A DNA stretch of 64,000 nt from CALDTK01 sp965215215 (GTDB taxonomy: Bacteria; Bacteroidota; Bacteroidia; Chitinophagales; Saprospiraceae). The first letter of the stretch is position 1. Each line of letters starts with the position of its first letter. The stretch spans positions 2,418,001-2,482,000 of the forward strand of contig OZ244043.1 in assembly GCA_965215215.1 (NCBI GenBank), given 5' to 3'. Below, piece by piece: positions 1 through 9,079 of this stretch. The translations under genes were made by a program, and so were the position numbers. Below the pieces are notes generated by a model that was not told where the DNA came from, searched no databases, and saw only the letters and a list, made by a program, of their open reading frames with translations.

Positions 1-432
1 GTCTACCCAGGTGCCGTCGAGCTCGGCCTGTGGATTGAAACGCGATACGAGTAGGCCGCCGAATACGTAGGGCGTGTAGAAGCGGTCGCGGCTGCCGTGG
101 TTGTACGTCAGAAAATTAAACTCGGCCCCCAGGGCACCGTCGATCACGTCGCTGCGGAAGGAGAGGTTGCGCGCCCGCTCGTAGACGTTGGCCGAGTTGG
201 CGTCCGCCGCTCTGACGCGGGTGTAGCCCCCGGCCAGGCGCACCGCCCACCGGTTCGACAGGTTGTAACGCGCGAGGACGGCGGCCGCCGGACCGGGGCT
301 CCGCAGGCTGTAGTCCGTATTCAGGTCCCCGAAGTACTGACCCATGCCCAGCTGACCCCCCAACTCCCAGCCGTACTGCGCGCGGGCGCTCAACGACGAC
401 AAAAACAGAAAAATCAGCAGGAGCGTACGCAC
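1..432 (-). CDS. DUF6089-like outer-membrane beta-barrel protein (C-terminus cut by window edge)
   Basis: The reverse strand reads a signal peptide (LLLIFLFLSSLSARAQ) followed by a YGWELGGQLGMGQYFGDLN segment, then alternating aromatic/polar strands. This opening is typical of the Bacteroidota DUF6089 family, thought to be outer-membrane barrels. About 143 residues are visible and the frame runs off the window start, so the C-terminal part is missing. I took the GTG at 432 because it puts two charged residues right before the hydrophobic core. An upstream GTG in the same frame is possible. No partner gene is visible on this side. Confidence 0.65.
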   Translation of the reverse strand, partial: MRTLLLIFLFLSSLSARAQYGWELGGQLGMGQYFGDLNTDYSLRSPGPAAAVLARYNLSNRWAVRLAGGYTRVRAADANSANVYERARNLSFRSDVIDGALGAEFNFLTYNHGSRDRFYTPYVFGGLLVSRFNPQAELDGTWVD

Positions 433-673
433 GGGCAGTAGAGATTGGAGGAGCGGGGCGGCCACTAAAACGGGCCGTTCCCCGGGGAAGTATGCTAAAA
501 ATGGGCCACTTGTTACAATCGGAATCCAAAAACTCGTTGTAAATTCGATGTACCAACATTGAAACTAGCGCGGAGGTCGTCACGTTTCTGTCGGCGTACA
601 TTAGCGATACGCAAATTTCAAGTCTTCACACGCGAGGGCCTACACCGGGCAGTCCGTAAATCAATCCAGACAC

Positions 674-1339
674 ATGATTAAGCAAGTTCTACCTTTTTTC
701 ATCGGCGCATTCTTCGTGGCCTCCTGCGGTTCCGAGGGCTCCACCGCCGTCGAGGCCGAAGTCGGGGAGGCCGTAGCCGATGCACCCGCCTCGAGCACGG
801 CTACCACCTACTCCGTGGAGCCGGGCGCGTCCAAAGTCATGTGGATGGGTTCGAAGCTCGTCGGCGATTCGCACAAAGGGACCATCGACGTTCAGGAGGG
901 CGACCTCGAGGTAACCGATGACGAGATCGTGGGCGGTGAGTTCACGCTCGACATGAACAGCCTCACCAACGTGGACATGGCGGGTACCGACGGTCAGGGT
1001 AAGCTCGAGGGTCACCTCAAAGGGGAGGATTTCTTCGAGACCGGCGCCTTCCCTACGGCTACCTTCTCCATCGTGAGCGTGGCTCCGATCAGCGGCACGG
1101 AAGGCGTAACGCACGAGATCACCGGCAACCTCACCATGAAGGGCGCCACCAAGAGCGTTAAGGTCCCGGCCGCCGTCACGATGACCGCCGACGTGATCGA
1201 AGCCAAAACACCGCCGTTCACCATCAACCGGACCGATTGGAACGTGAAGTACGGCTCCGGACTCACCGGCGCGGTGGGTGACAAAGTGATCAACGACGAG
1301 GTGGAGCTCACCATCGACCTCAAGGCGAAAAAGGCTTAG
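674..1339 (+). CDS. YceI family lipoprotein
   Basis: 221 aa. The N-terminus is a lipoprotein signal with lipobox VASC near residue 18, so the mature protein should be lipid-anchored in the envelope. An Ala/Glu/Thr-rich linker follows. From about residue 45 the YceI fold is clear: YSVEPGASKVMWMGSKLVG, then GTIDVQEGDLEV, GGEFTLDMNSLTN, LKGEDFFETGAFPTATF and the late ITGNLTMKGATKSVKVP block. YceI proteins are lipocalin-like barrels that bind long isoprenoid or amide ligands. The ligand here cannot be read from sequence. It stands alone with a 240-base upstream gap and no obvious operon partner. Confidence 0.9.
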   Translation: MIKQVLPFFIGAFFVASCGSEGSTAVEAEVGEAVADAPASSTATTYSVEPGASKVMWMGSKLVGDSHKGTIDVQEGDLEVTDDEIVGGEFTLDMNSLTNVDMAGTDGQGKLEGHLKGEDFFETGAFPTATFSIVSVAPISGTEGVTHEITGNLTMKGATKSVKVPAAVTMTADVIEAKTPPFTINRTDWNVKYGSGLTGAVGDKVINDEVELTIDLKAKKA

Positions 1340-1428
1340 TTACGCCCTCACCTTCGTCTTCAGACGCCTCGGCCCGCAACGGCCGGGGCGTTTGTACGTT
1401 GAGCCTCACCTTCACGCACCGCTCCGCC

Positions 1429-2292
1429 ATGCCGCTTTCGCCCTGCTTCCCCTTACTCGTCCTGCTCGCGTTCGGAGCCTGTACCCCGGGGCAGGGATCC
1501 CGCGCGCAGGAGGTATCCGCCGCCGCCGTGGCGACCGCTCCGTCTCCCGGCGAAGCGCCGCTCGATACGCTGCCGGACGAATCGCTCGCTTGGCTGCCCG
1601 AGGGCCACGCAGCGCGGGTCGCCGTACTTACCGGCCGGCTCGATCCAGCCCGGGATACCGGCTTCGAGCTCCTCGCCGACGACTACACGGACGCCGACGG
1701 GGCCTACTACGTGCGGCGCTCGACGGCCGCGGCCCTCACGGCCATGCTCGACGCCGCGCGCGGCGACGGCGTGCGACTCCGTGTACGCTCGGCCACCCGC
1801 AACTTCGACCGCCAGTCCGAAATTTGGGGCGCAAAATGGCGCGGCGAGCGCCTGCTCGAAGGTGGCGTCAACCTCGCCACCTCCGGTCTGTCCGACAGCG
1901 GCAAGGCGCGCCTGATTTTACTTTACTCGTCCATGCCCGGCACCAGCCGGCACCACTGGGGTACCGACGTCGACCTCAACTCCTTCGAGAACGACTACTT
2001 CGCCAGCGGTCGGGGCGCCGAGGAGTACGGCTGGCTCGTGGCCCACGCCGCCGACTACGGCTTCTACCAACCGTACACCCCGAAGGGGAGTGGGCGGACC
2101 GGCTACGAGGAGGAGCGCTGGCACTGGAGCTACCGCCCGCTGGCCCGCCCGCTGGCCGCGCTTTACCGCGCGGAGGTCGACTACGACGACATCGACGGGT
2201 TCGAGGGCTCGAGCGTGGCGCCCCGCGTCGGAGCCATCGAGGACTACGTGTTCGGGTTGCCGGCGTACTTGCAGCCCGCACCCCCCCGTTAA
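1429..2292 (+). CDS. M15 family D-Ala-D-Ala carboxypeptidase (VanY-like) lipoprotein
   Basis: About 287 aa when started at the ATG at 1429; an in-frame TTG at 1399 would add ten residues without a sensible signal. The signal ends in lipobox AFGAC. The M15B zinc site is visible: SRHHWGTDVDLNS (His and Asp ligands of the SxHxxGxAxD motif) and EERWHWSYRP (WHW with the last His ligand). Family members trim the terminal D-Ala from peptidoglycan stem peptides in the periplasm. The next gene starts about 20 bases downstream on the same strand, but the two are not functionally related in any known way. Confidence 0.88.
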   Translation: MPLSPCFPLLVLLAFGACTPGQGSRAQEVSAAAVATAPSPGEAPLDTLPDESLAWLPEGHAARVAVLTGRLDPARDTGFELLADDYTDADGAYYVRRSTAAALTAMLDAARGDGVRLRVRSATRNFDRQSEIWGAKWRGERLLEGGVNLATSGLSDSGKARLILLYSSMPGTSRHHWGTDVDLNSFENDYFASGRGAEEYGWLVAHAADYGFYQPYTPKGSGRTGYEEERWHWSYRPLARPLAALYRAEVDYDDIDGFEGSSVAPRVGAIEDYVFGLPAYLQPAPPR

Positions 2293-2312
2293 TCCCCCTA
2301 CCACCACGAGCT

Positions 2313-4703
2313 TTGTCGAGCCAGCGCCCCTCCCTTCCGCCCCACCACTGTTCGGTGAGCGTCCTGCTGGCGCTCGTCCTGATCGGTGTGAGCGTACGGG
2401 CTCGGGTGCAGGCGCCGAACTGCGCGCACACCGTCTCCGGCTACGTCTACGACGAGCACGACGACACCCCCCTCGACGCCGCGGCGGTCTACCTCGAAGG
2501 GAGTGGCGCCGGGACCTACACCGACGAAACGGGCTACTTCGAGCTCGCGGGTCTGTGCACCGGTACGGATACCCTGCGCGTGACGCACATCGGCTGCCTC
2601 CCCGTGGAGATGGCCGTCGAGGTGGGGGAGGGGGCTTCCGCCAAAACGCTCCGCGTAACCCTCGAGCACCACGCCGAGCTGCTCGCGGGGGCCACCGTGC
2701 ACGCGCACCGCAACCTGACGGGCGTATCCGATCCCGGGGGCTCGCTGAGCGGTGAACAGCTCAACCGCAGCGCCGGCGAAGACTTCGCCACCGTACTGAC
2801 CTCGCTCCCCGGCGTACGGCAGGTAGGTACGGGTGCCAACGTGGGCCGGCCGCTCGTCGACGGACTCGGCGGTGCTCGCCTGCAGGTGGTGCAGGGGGGG
2901 ATCGCCCTCGCCACCCAGGACTGGGGCGACGAGCACGCCCTCGAGATCGATCCCTTCGGCACCGAGAACATCCAGCTCGCCCGGGGCGGGGCGACCGTGC
3001 GCTACGGGGCCTCCCGCACCGGGGCGACCCTCGTGCTCGACGACCAACCGATGCCGGAGGCCAAAGGACTCCACGGCCAGGCCCTCGGTTTTGGCGGGAG
3101 CAACAACAAATCCGTGGGCGCCGGCACCCACGTAGCCCAGCGACTCTCCGAACACTGGGGCTACCGCGCGATGGCCTACGGTACCTCGGCCGGCGACGCT
3201 CGGACCCCGGACTACGTGCTCTCGAACACCGGCGAGCGGCGGGCGAGCGGCCACGCGAGGGTGTACTACGCCGACACGACGCTGAAGCTCGACCTCGGGT
3301 ACCGGGTGTTCGGGCAGGAGACGGGCATCCTGCGGGCCGCCCACGTCGGCAATTTGAGTGACCTCGAACGCGCCCTGGAGAGCGACCGGCCGCTGGTCGT
3401 AAATCCGTATACCCGGAAAATCGACGCCCCGCGTCAGGACGTGCTACACCACTGGCTTACGGCCAACGCCGGCTACGCCCTCCACGGCGGGGCCGGACTC
3501 ACGCTTAGCTACGGCGGCCAGCTCAACCGCCGACGCGAGTACGACGTACGGCGCGGCGGGCGCTCCGCTACCCCCTCGCTCGACCTGAGCCTAACCACAC
3601 ACGATATCCGCGCACAGTACGATCACCGAGCGCTGCCGGGGGATTGGCGCGGCGACGTCGGCGTGCAGAGCAGTGTCGCCACCAACGTCAACGTCGAAGG
3701 CACCGGTGTACGTCCGCTCATCCCGTACTACACCTCCGAGACGGTAGGGCTCTACGCCGAGGAGCGCCACCCCGGCGAGCGCTGGTCGCTCGAGACCTCC
3801 CTGCGTGCGGACCGCCGCCGTACCCGGGCCGAGTGGTTCGTAGTCTCCTCCGAGCCGGGGGGCTTCACCCGCTACACCTTCGACCGCGCGGAGTGGCTCG
3901 GGGCCGCCTCCCTCGGCGCGGCGCGCTACTTCGCCGGCGGTTCGAGCCTGCGGGCCAGACTCGCCCTGAGCTCGCGGAGCCCGAATCCCGCCGAGCGCTT
4001 CGCGAACGGTATCCATACCGCCCTCGCCGTGCTCGAGCGGGGCGATACGAGCCTGCGCGTCGAACGCAGCGCGAAAGGGGTACTGGCCTACGGGTTTGAG
4101 CCGGGGGCGAGCGCCGGGGGTGGGAAAGTGGATGGCGTGGAGCTCCACGTCTCGGGTTTCGCCCAGGTCGTCGCAGACTTTATCTACCAGCAGGTGGAGG
4201 CCGAACCGGAGCTGACGATCCAGGGGGCCTTCCCCGTGTACCTGTACCGACAGGGGGACGCCATCCTAAGCGGCGTGGACGCCGATTTGCACGCTCCGAT
4301 CGGCCCCCTACGCGCATCGCTGGAGGCGAGCTACCTGCGGGGTACCCTCCGCGGGGGCGGCGGTCCGCTCCCGGACATCGCCCCGCTCCGCCTCGCCGGC
4401 GAGCTCGCTTACGCGCATACGAGCAACGGTGTATTCAAGGACTACCGTTTCGCGCTGAACGTAGCCCACGTAGCGGAGCAGCGGCGCTTACCCGCCACGG
4501 TGTTACGCGCGGCCCCCCCCGGGTACACCTTACTGGGGGCCGAGCTGAGCGGTCACATTGCCCTCGCCGGAAAAACTTTGGGGGTGCAACTAACTAGCAA
4601 TAACCTTTTCGACGTTAGTTACCGCGATTACCTCGACCGCTTGCGCTACTACGCCGCCCGCCCCGGGCGCGATGTGCAGCTGCGGTTGCTCTACGATTTT
4701 TAA
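2313..4703 (+). CDS. TonB-dependent receptor with N-terminal carboxypeptidase-regulatory domain
   Basis: About 796 aa. After a signal peptide, residues roughly 35-115 form a CarboxypepD_reg-like domain (HTVSGYVYDEHDDTPLDAAAVYLEG), followed by a plug (LTSLPGVRQVGTGANVGRPLVDGLGG, IQLARGGATVRYGAS) and a 22-strand-type barrel. It ends in a classic final strand (RPGRDVQLRLLYDF). It should import a ligand across the outer membrane using TonB energy. The start is uncertain: TTG 2313 gives a charged n-region, GTG 2355 gives a bare hydrophobic start. A much longer open frame reaches back to 1392 but overlaps the peptidase gene and has no signal. The next gene, 21 bases on, encodes a lipoprotein that may be its partner. 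Confidence 0.9.
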   Translation: MSSQRPSLPPHHCSVSVLLALVLIGVSVRARVQAPNCAHTVSGYVYDEHDDTPLDAAAVYLEGSGAGTYTDETGYFELAGLCTGTDTLRVTHIGCLPVEMAVEVGEGASAKTLRVTLEHHAELLAGATVHAHRNLTGVSDPGGSLSGEQLNRSAGEDFATVLTSLPGVRQVGTGANVGRPLVDGLGGARLQVVQGGIALATQDWGDEHALEIDPFGTENIQLARGGATVRYGASRTGATLVLDDQPMPEAKGLHGQALGFGGSNNKSVGAGTHVAQRLSEHWGYRAMAYGTSAGDARTPDYVLSNTGERRASGHARVYYADTTLKLDLGYRVFGQETGILRAAHVGNLSDLERALESDRPLVVNPYTRKIDAPRQDVLHHWLTANAGYALHGGAGLTLSYGGQLNRRREYDVRRGGRSATPSLDLSLTTHDIRAQYDHRALPGDWRGDVGVQSSVATNVNVEGTGVRPLIPYYTSETVGLYAEERHPGERWSLETSLRADRRRTRAEWFVVSSEPGGFTRYTFDRAEWLGAASLGAARYFAGGSSLRARLALSSRSPNPAERFANGIHTALAVLERGDTSLRVERSAKGVLAYGFEPGASAGGGKVDGVELHVSGFAQVVADFIYQQVEAEPELTIQGAFPVYLYRQGDAILSGVDADLHAPIGPLRASLEASYLRGTLRGGGGPLPDIAPLRLAGELAYAHTSNGVFKDYRFALNVAHVAEQRRLPATVLRAAPPGYTLLGAELSGHIALAGKTLGVQLTSNNLFDVSYRDYLDRLRYYAARPGRDVQLRLLYDF

Positions 4704-4724
4704 GACATTCTAATCCCAATTCCC

Positions 4725-5288
4725 ATGAACACACACATCAAACCCTTCCTGTTCGCAGCGACGGCCACCGCCCTGCTTCTATCCGCCGCTTGTAATGACG
4801 ACGACGACGACGGACCGACCGAGCCCGTGAACGAAGAAGAACTCATCACCACGGTCACCGTCAATTACGGCGGCAACAGTACGATGACCTTCCGGGACAT
4901 CGACGGCCCCGGCGGAGACGATCCCGTTATCACCGGAGCCACCCTCCAAGCGGATACGACCTACCGCCTCACAACCTCCTTCCTCAACGAAAGTGCCACC
5001 CCGGCCGAGGACATAACCGCGGAAGTCGAGGAGGAAGGAGCCGAGCACCAGGTATTCTACCGGACCACCGGATTCGACGCCGAGTTCACCTACGAGGACG
5101 CGGACTCCTTGCAGCAACCGCTCGGCCTGGTCGTCGACTTCGTCACCGGTGAAGCCGGAACGGGGGAGCTCGAGGTAACCCTCCGTCACCAACCCAATAA
5201 GGGGGCCGCCGGAGTCGCCGGTGGCGATATCGCTAACGCGGGGGGCGAAACCGACGTACAGGTCACGTTTCCGGTTACCATCGAATAG
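4725..5288 (+). CDS. Acidic lipoprotein paired with the TonB receptor
   Basis: 187 aa. The signal ends in lipobox LSAAC followed by NDDDDD, a run of acidic residues common right after the lipidated Cys in Bacteroidota surface lipoproteins. The NEEELITTVTVNY segment and a beta-rich body (TTSFLNESATPAEDITAEVEEEGAEHQVFY) match a small conserved Bacteroidota family often annotated as 'type 1 periplasmic binding fold superfamily'. I recall it next to TonB receptors but know of no proven function. The start ATG lies 21 bases after the receptor stop, so co-transcription is likely. It could help capture the receptor's ligand; that is inference. Confidence 0.75.
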   Translation: MNTHIKPFLFAATATALLLSAACNDDDDDGPTEPVNEEELITTVTVNYGGNSTMTFRDIDGPGGDDPVITGATLQADTTYRLTTSFLNESATPAEDITAEVEEEGAEHQVFYRTTGFDAEFTYEDADSLQQPLGLVVDFVTGEAGTGELEVTLRHQPNKGAAGVAGGDIANAGGETDVQVTFPVTIE

Positions 5289-5372
5289 CGGAACCCCGCT
5301 TTCGTAGGCGTTCGCACAAACTGACGAGCGCGGACTTTTACCTTGGGCGCTCCCCAAGCGAAGTCTACCCCC

Positions 5373-5861
5373 ATGAATGAAATCTTCGAGCGTTACGAGA
5401 GGAAGCTCACCGAGCAAGGATTCACTTTCGAACGCACCGATTTTAACCGCCCCTGGGGCGGATTTTTCGTAATCGAGGAAGCGGAGGCCCCGACCTTCAT
5501 CGAACGTTACTTCCCCGGCACGACGAGCGAGGATCTGATCGGCGGCCGCAAGGTGAGTCCGAAGATCCTCGTCGTCGCGCCGCACAAACGCCTCAGTTGG
5601 CAGTACCACCACCGCCGCGAGGAGGTGTGGCGGGTCGTAGACGGACCGGTGGCCGTCGCGCGCGGCAGAGACGACGAGCAGCCCGCCCCCGAGACCTACG
5701 AGACGGGCGAGAACATCGTCCTCGCGCAGGGGGAACGCCACCGCCTCATCGGCCTCGACACCTGGGGCATCGTCGCCGAGATCTGGCAGCACACCGTGCC
5801 CGGGAAACCGAGCGACGAAGACGATATCGTTCGCCTGCAAGACGACTTCGGTCGTGGGTAG
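5373..5861 (+). CDS. Cupin of phosphomannose isomerase type II-like fold
   Basis: 162 aa. The body is a single cupin barrel: RPWGGFFVIEE, then SPKILVVAPHKRLSWQYHHRREEVWRVVDGPVAVARG (metal ligands in the H-x-H-x(n)-E pattern near YHHRREE) and AQGERHRLIGLDTWGIVAEIWQHT. This resembles the C-terminal cupin of mannose-6-phosphate isomerase/mannose-1-phosphate guanylyltransferase, standing alone here. Substrate is not determined by sequence. I chose ATG 5373 over a GTG-type extension because the upstream residues are unrelated to the fold. The stop overlaps the next start by eight bases, so the two are probably translated together. Confidence 0.75.
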   Translation: MNEIFERYERKLTEQGFTFERTDFNRPWGGFFVIEEAEAPTFIERYFPGTTSEDLIGGRKVSPKILVVAPHKRLSWQYHHRREEVWRVVDGPVAVARGRDDEQPAPETYETGENIVLAQGERHRLIGLDTWGIVAEIWQHTVPGKPSDEDDIVRLQDDFGRG

Positions 5862-6351
5862 GCCGACACCCGTCAAGCCGGCGAAAGGGCAAGAGTCCGT
5901 GTGGGACTACCCACGCCCCCCGCGCCTCGAGGCAACCGGGAAAAGCCTGCGGGTAGATTTCGGCGGCCGAGTACTCGCACAGACGGCCAACGGGTTCCGG
6001 GTACTCGAAACCAGCCACCCCCCGGTGTACTACTTTCCCCCGGGCGACGTGGATCTATCGCTCCTGGAACCGAGTAGCGGCTCCACCAACTGTGAATTCA
6101 AGGGGCAGGCCGTTTACTACGACGCCACTGTGAACGGCCGAACGGCCGAGCGGGTGGCCTGGAACTACCCCGAGCCCGACGCTGCCTTCGCCGACATCAC
6201 CGGCTACTTCGCCTTTTACGCCGGCCGCGTCGACGCTTGCTTCGCGGACGGTATCCCCGTGGAGCCGCAGCCCGGCGACTTTTACGGCGGCTGGATCACG
6301 CCCGATGCTGCCGGGCCGTTCAAGGGTATTCCCGGCTCCTGGGGCTGGTAG
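5854..6351 (+). CDS. DUF427 domain protein
   Basis: 165 aa, starting at a GTG that overlaps the last codons of the cupin gene. Diagnostic stretches are ESVWDYPRPPRLEATGKSLRVDFGG, LETSHPPVYYFPPGDVDLSLL, STNCEFKGQAVYYDA and AWNYPEPDAAFADITGYFAFYAGRVDACFADG. These match the DUF427 beta-tent fold, whose biochemical role is unknown. It ends two bases before the convergent ThuA gene, leaving no room for a separate terminator between them. Confidence 0.85.
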   Translation: MGRPTPVKPAKGQESVWDYPRPPRLEATGKSLRVDFGGRVLAQTANGFRVLETSHPPVYYFPPGDVDLSLLEPSSGSTNCEFKGQAVYYDATVNGRTAERVAWNYPEPDAAFADITGYFAFYAGRVDACFADGIPVEPQPGDFYGGWITPDAAGPFKGIPGSWGW

Positions 6352-6353
6352 GC

Positions 6354-7106
6354 CTAAGGGGCTATCTCCCCCGAGATGGCGTAAGCGATGCCGGCGGCGA
6401 GGTGCGCTCGGAATGCGGGCAGCGCGTAGGTAGCGTCCATGTGCCCGATGCCGGTGTAGAAAGCGCGGCCGCCGTCGTACTCGTGCCACCACGCGATGGG
6501 GTGGAAATCGCCCATGCCGGGTGTGTTTTTGTAGGTGGGCGTAGCGTTGTAGCTGTCCTCGTCTACGGTGAGGAGGTAGTGCAGGCTATCCGCGTTTTCA
6601 GCGGTGTACTCGTACCACTCCTCGAAGAGGGTAAGGCTGTCGCCAAAACCCGTCATGCCGCCAAACTCGTTCGGCTCCACGTGGAGTGTCGCCCGCTGGT
6701 GATCGGGGTGCGCGACGAACTGGCGCCCGACGAGCCCGCGGTACCAGGCCCAGTCGTACTCGGTATCCGCCGCGGCGTGTACCCCCACGTAGCCGTTACC
6801 CGCCCGTATGTAACGTTCGAATGCAGCCTGTTGCGCCGAGTCGAGCACGTCCATGGTGGTGGACATGAATACCACCGCCGCGTAAGGAGCTAGTTTTTCG
6901 TCAGTGAAATCGTCCCCATTCTCGGTCCAGTGGCTTGTCCAACCGTACTCCTCACCGAGCAGTCGTACCGCTTCCACGCCCGCCGGGATCGACGTGTGCC
7001 GGAAGCCGGTCGTCTTCGAGAAGACGAGCACCGAGGGGGCGGTCTGTGCTACGGTTAGCGAAGCGAACAGCAGGGCGGGAAGGAAACCAGCGAAACGGAG
7101 ACTCAT
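6354..7106 (-). CDS. ThuA-like domain protein, secreted
   Basis: About 250 aa from the ATG at 7106; an upstream ATG at 7169 would add 21 arginine-rich residues before the signal peptide, so I reject it. A signal peptide (LPALLFASLTVAQ) precedes the ThuA/class-I glutamine amidotransferase-like fold: VLVFSKTTGFRHTSIPAG, YAAVVFMSTTMDVL, GNGYVGVHAAADTEYDW, PIAWWHEYDGGRAFYTGIGHMDATY. ThuA proteins are linked to disaccharide utilisation in rhizobia; in Bacteroidota they are common and mostly uncharacterised. It is divergent from the lipocalin-like gene at 7168. Confidence 0.87.
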   Translation of the reverse strand: MSLRFAGFLPALLFASLTVAQTAPSVLVFSKTTGFRHTSIPAGVEAVRLLGEEYGWTSHWTENGDDFTDEKLAPYAAVVFMSTTMDVLDSAQQAAFERYIRAGNGYVGVHAAADTEYDWAWYRGLVGRQFVAHPDHQRATLHVEPNEFGGMTGFGDSLTLFEEWYEYTAENADSLHYLLTVDEDSYNATPTYKNTPGMGDFHPIAWWHEYDGGRAFYTGIGHMDATYALPAFRAHLAAGIAYAISGEIAP

Positions 7107-7167
7107 CGGGGTAAGATAGTTTTTAGGTTCGGTGATGACGTTTCGCCGGCGCGCTCGATAGAATCGC

Positions 7168-7587
7168 ATGAAACCAATCGCATACTATACCCGGCTCTCC
7201 CTCTGCGCACTCATCGCCACGCCCCTGCTGTTGAGCGGCTGCAAGAAGGACGAACTGAGCCAAAACGAGCAAACGAACGATCGCCTCGTCGGCGAATGGA
7301 GAGTTACCTCGTTCACCAAAGACGGGGAGGAGTTGGTCGGGGCCGGCATCTCCGCCTTCGACATGGAATACAAAAAGGAAGGCGAGACGATCGGAGAGGG
7401 GGAGTGGGACGTCGTTTACGCGGACGGCAGTACCCTCCGGCCGAGTGAGGATTACGCCATCAAGGACGACGGAAAGACCTTCGACTTCGACGACACGGAG
7501 TACGAGATCGAGGTAACGGACTCACGTCTGGAGCTCGGTGGGAACGATGGTGGTTTCCGGTACGAGATTCGTGCGAAGCGGGACTAA
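7168..7587 (+). CDS. Lipocalin-like lipoprotein
   Basis: 139 aa. The lipobox is LLSGC followed by KKDE. The sequence continues with LVGEWRVTSFTKDGEELVG, a lipocalin-type opening strand (GxW), and finishes with alternating short strands. Bacteroidota genomes carry many such small lipocalin-like lipoproteins of unknown ligand. Its start is 61 bases from the divergent ThuA start, so both promoters must lie in that gap. A hairpin follows 57 bases after its stop. Confidence 0.7.
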   Translation: MKPIAYYTRLSLCALIATPLLLSGCKKDELSQNEQTNDRLVGEWRVTSFTKDGEELVGAGISAFDMEYKKEGETIGEGEWDVVYADGSTLRPSEDYAIKDDGKTFDFDDTEYEIEVTDSRLELGGNDGGFRYEIRAKRD

Positions 7588-7643
7588 AGTCCGATCGACC
7601 ACACCCTATACCGGCGGGGCGCGAACGATTGAGTGTCAAACGA

Positions 7644-7687
7644 AGCGAGCCAACCTCCCCACGGTTAGTGGCACGGGTTGGCTCGCT
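7644..7687. terminator. Inverted repeat between convergent genes
   Basis: AGCGAGCCAACC and GGTTGGCTCGCT form a perfect 12-bp stem with a 20-base loop. It sits between the lipocalin-like gene and the convergent membrane-protein gene, where a bidirectional terminator is expected. There is no U-run on either side, so the terminator call is inferred from position. Confidence 0.55.
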
Positions 7688-7725
7688 GATGTACCCGGGC
7701 GGGGGTACGGGGAGGAGATCGATGC

Positions 7726-8802
7726 TTAGCGGACGTCGTCTGCCGCGAGTGCTTGGTCGAAGCCTACAGCCGCGTCGAGCTCACGGCCGGCAAGGCCTCC
7801 GAAGGCAGCGGCGAGCGCGCCGATCAGTAGCGCGAAGAAAGCGAACAGCGAAGCCCTCGAGAGCGCTCCGGTAACATCCCCGGCGATTTCCGGAGCGCGC
7901 TCTTCCACCGTATTAGCCACGTTGGTAGCGTAAGCTTGGGCGCGGTCGGTAGCGCGGTCGAGACGCTTGTCCCATCCATTTACGATCTGCATCGCCTTGT
8001 CTTGGCTGATGTTACGGCGCTCCGCGATCACGTTGGCGACGGCTTCCTTGTCGACGGCACTCGCTACGTTGGAAGCACGATCCTGAAGTTTATTGACGTA
8101 GTTGTCGACTATATCACCGGATTGATTTGGATCCTCGGCGGCGTCCTCGGCCGTGTTCGCGGCACTATTCTGAATTCGGTCAACGTCCTCTGCGAGGTTG
8201 TCGGGATCGAGCGCGGGCTTGCCGGTGTCCTCGAGCAGTGCGGCGGCCTCCTCCTTGATTTCGTTGAAGCTGATGTCGTAGTCGTCGACTTGGTCGACGA
8301 TGGTACTGCCTACCGGTTGCGCTACGGCTGCGGCACCCTGGGCTGCAAGTCCGGCGGTACGAGAGAGCGTGCTACCGACGGCGTTGAATAAAGATCCGGC
8401 CGCGGAGCCGAGCAACCACGTGGAAAAGATCGCGAACGTAGCCCAGGCGAGCACGCCGTGGATCATGCTATTCGACTTCTTGGGGAAGCCCGCGAGCCGA
8501 CCGGCGACCCATCCCCCCGCAAAGAGTGCGATCAAGTTGGAAACGCCGAGCCAGATGGCGCTTCCGATACCGAGGCCAGCGAGCGGGTCGGCTTCCTGCG
8601 CGGGGTTGATGGTGGCGAAACCGATGGAGAGTCCGAGCAGGTTAAGTAGCAGCAGCGTTGCGATGGCTACGATCGCTCCGGCGAAAACGGCGCCCCAGCT
8701 GATACGCTGGAAGGCGGCGTAGGCCGAAGGAGTATCGGCGTAGACGCGCACGTTGTCGCGTTTCTCGACGAGTTTTTCGTTACTAGTATCACGTATTGAC
8801 AT
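7726..8802 (-). CDS. Membrane protein with paired N-terminal helices and a long helical middle
   Basis: 358 aa. Residues about 30-60 (ISWGAVFAGAIVAIATLLLLNLLGLSIGFA), 75-100 and 115-135 are membrane segments with Gly-rich packing faces. Residues about 165-310 are a charged, helical, coiled-coil-prone region (EEAAALLEDTGKPALDPDN, AEDPNQSGDIVDNYVNKLQDRASNVASAVDKE). A last segment near 320-340 (ASLFAFFALLIGALAAAFGGLAG) returns to the membrane. The N-terminal layout resembles PhnA-like/TIGR04086-type proteins, of unknown function. The AT-rich 277 bases upstream probably hold its promoter. Confidence 0.7.
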   Translation of the reverse strand: MSIRDTSNEKLVEKRDNVRVYADTPSAYAAFQRISWGAVFAGAIVAIATLLLLNLLGLSIGFATINPAQEADPLAGLGIGSAIWLGVSNLIALFAGGWVAGRLAGFPKKSNSMIHGVLAWATFAIFSTWLLGSAAGSLFNAVGSTLSRTAGLAAQGAAAVAQPVGSTIVDQVDDYDISFNEIKEEAAALLEDTGKPALDPDNLAEDVDRIQNSAANTAEDAAEDPNQSGDIVDNYVNKLQDRASNVASAVDKEAVANVIAERRNISQDKAMQIVNGWDKRLDRATDRAQAYATNVANTVEERAPEIAGDVTGALSRASLFAFFALLIGALAAAFGGLAGRELDAAVGFDQALAADDVR

Positions 8803-9079
8803 AGCGGTCTGAGTTTAGGTTGTCATTAGATCACGCATGTTTATCGATTTGTTCGAATAGTTTCAATTAGATTGTCTAAATGAATATCAAAGGTAGTGCT
8901 ATCTGTGTCTTTAAATTGATAATTAAGGAGTTATGAGGCAGGTATGAAATTGCACCGTTACGTATCAATAACTATATTTTTAGCAGAAACACGATATGAA
9001 GTAAACAAAATTTTGGTGGATGACTTGGGGGTTGCCCACTCACGCAGCCGACTACCGCGCAGCTCCCTAGCTTTATTCC

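Noticed and set aside
1392..2312. Long open frame upstream of, and in frame with, the TonB receptor (to 4703 it is 1103 codons)
   Set aside because: The first 300 codons are Arg/Pro/Ala-rich antilogic of the VanY-like gene in another frame, without a domain or signal. The receptor begins near 2313-2355.
4779..5876. 365-codon minus-strand frame across the lipoprotein and cupin genes
   Set aside because: It covers two well-supported plus-strand genes and has no recognisable family.
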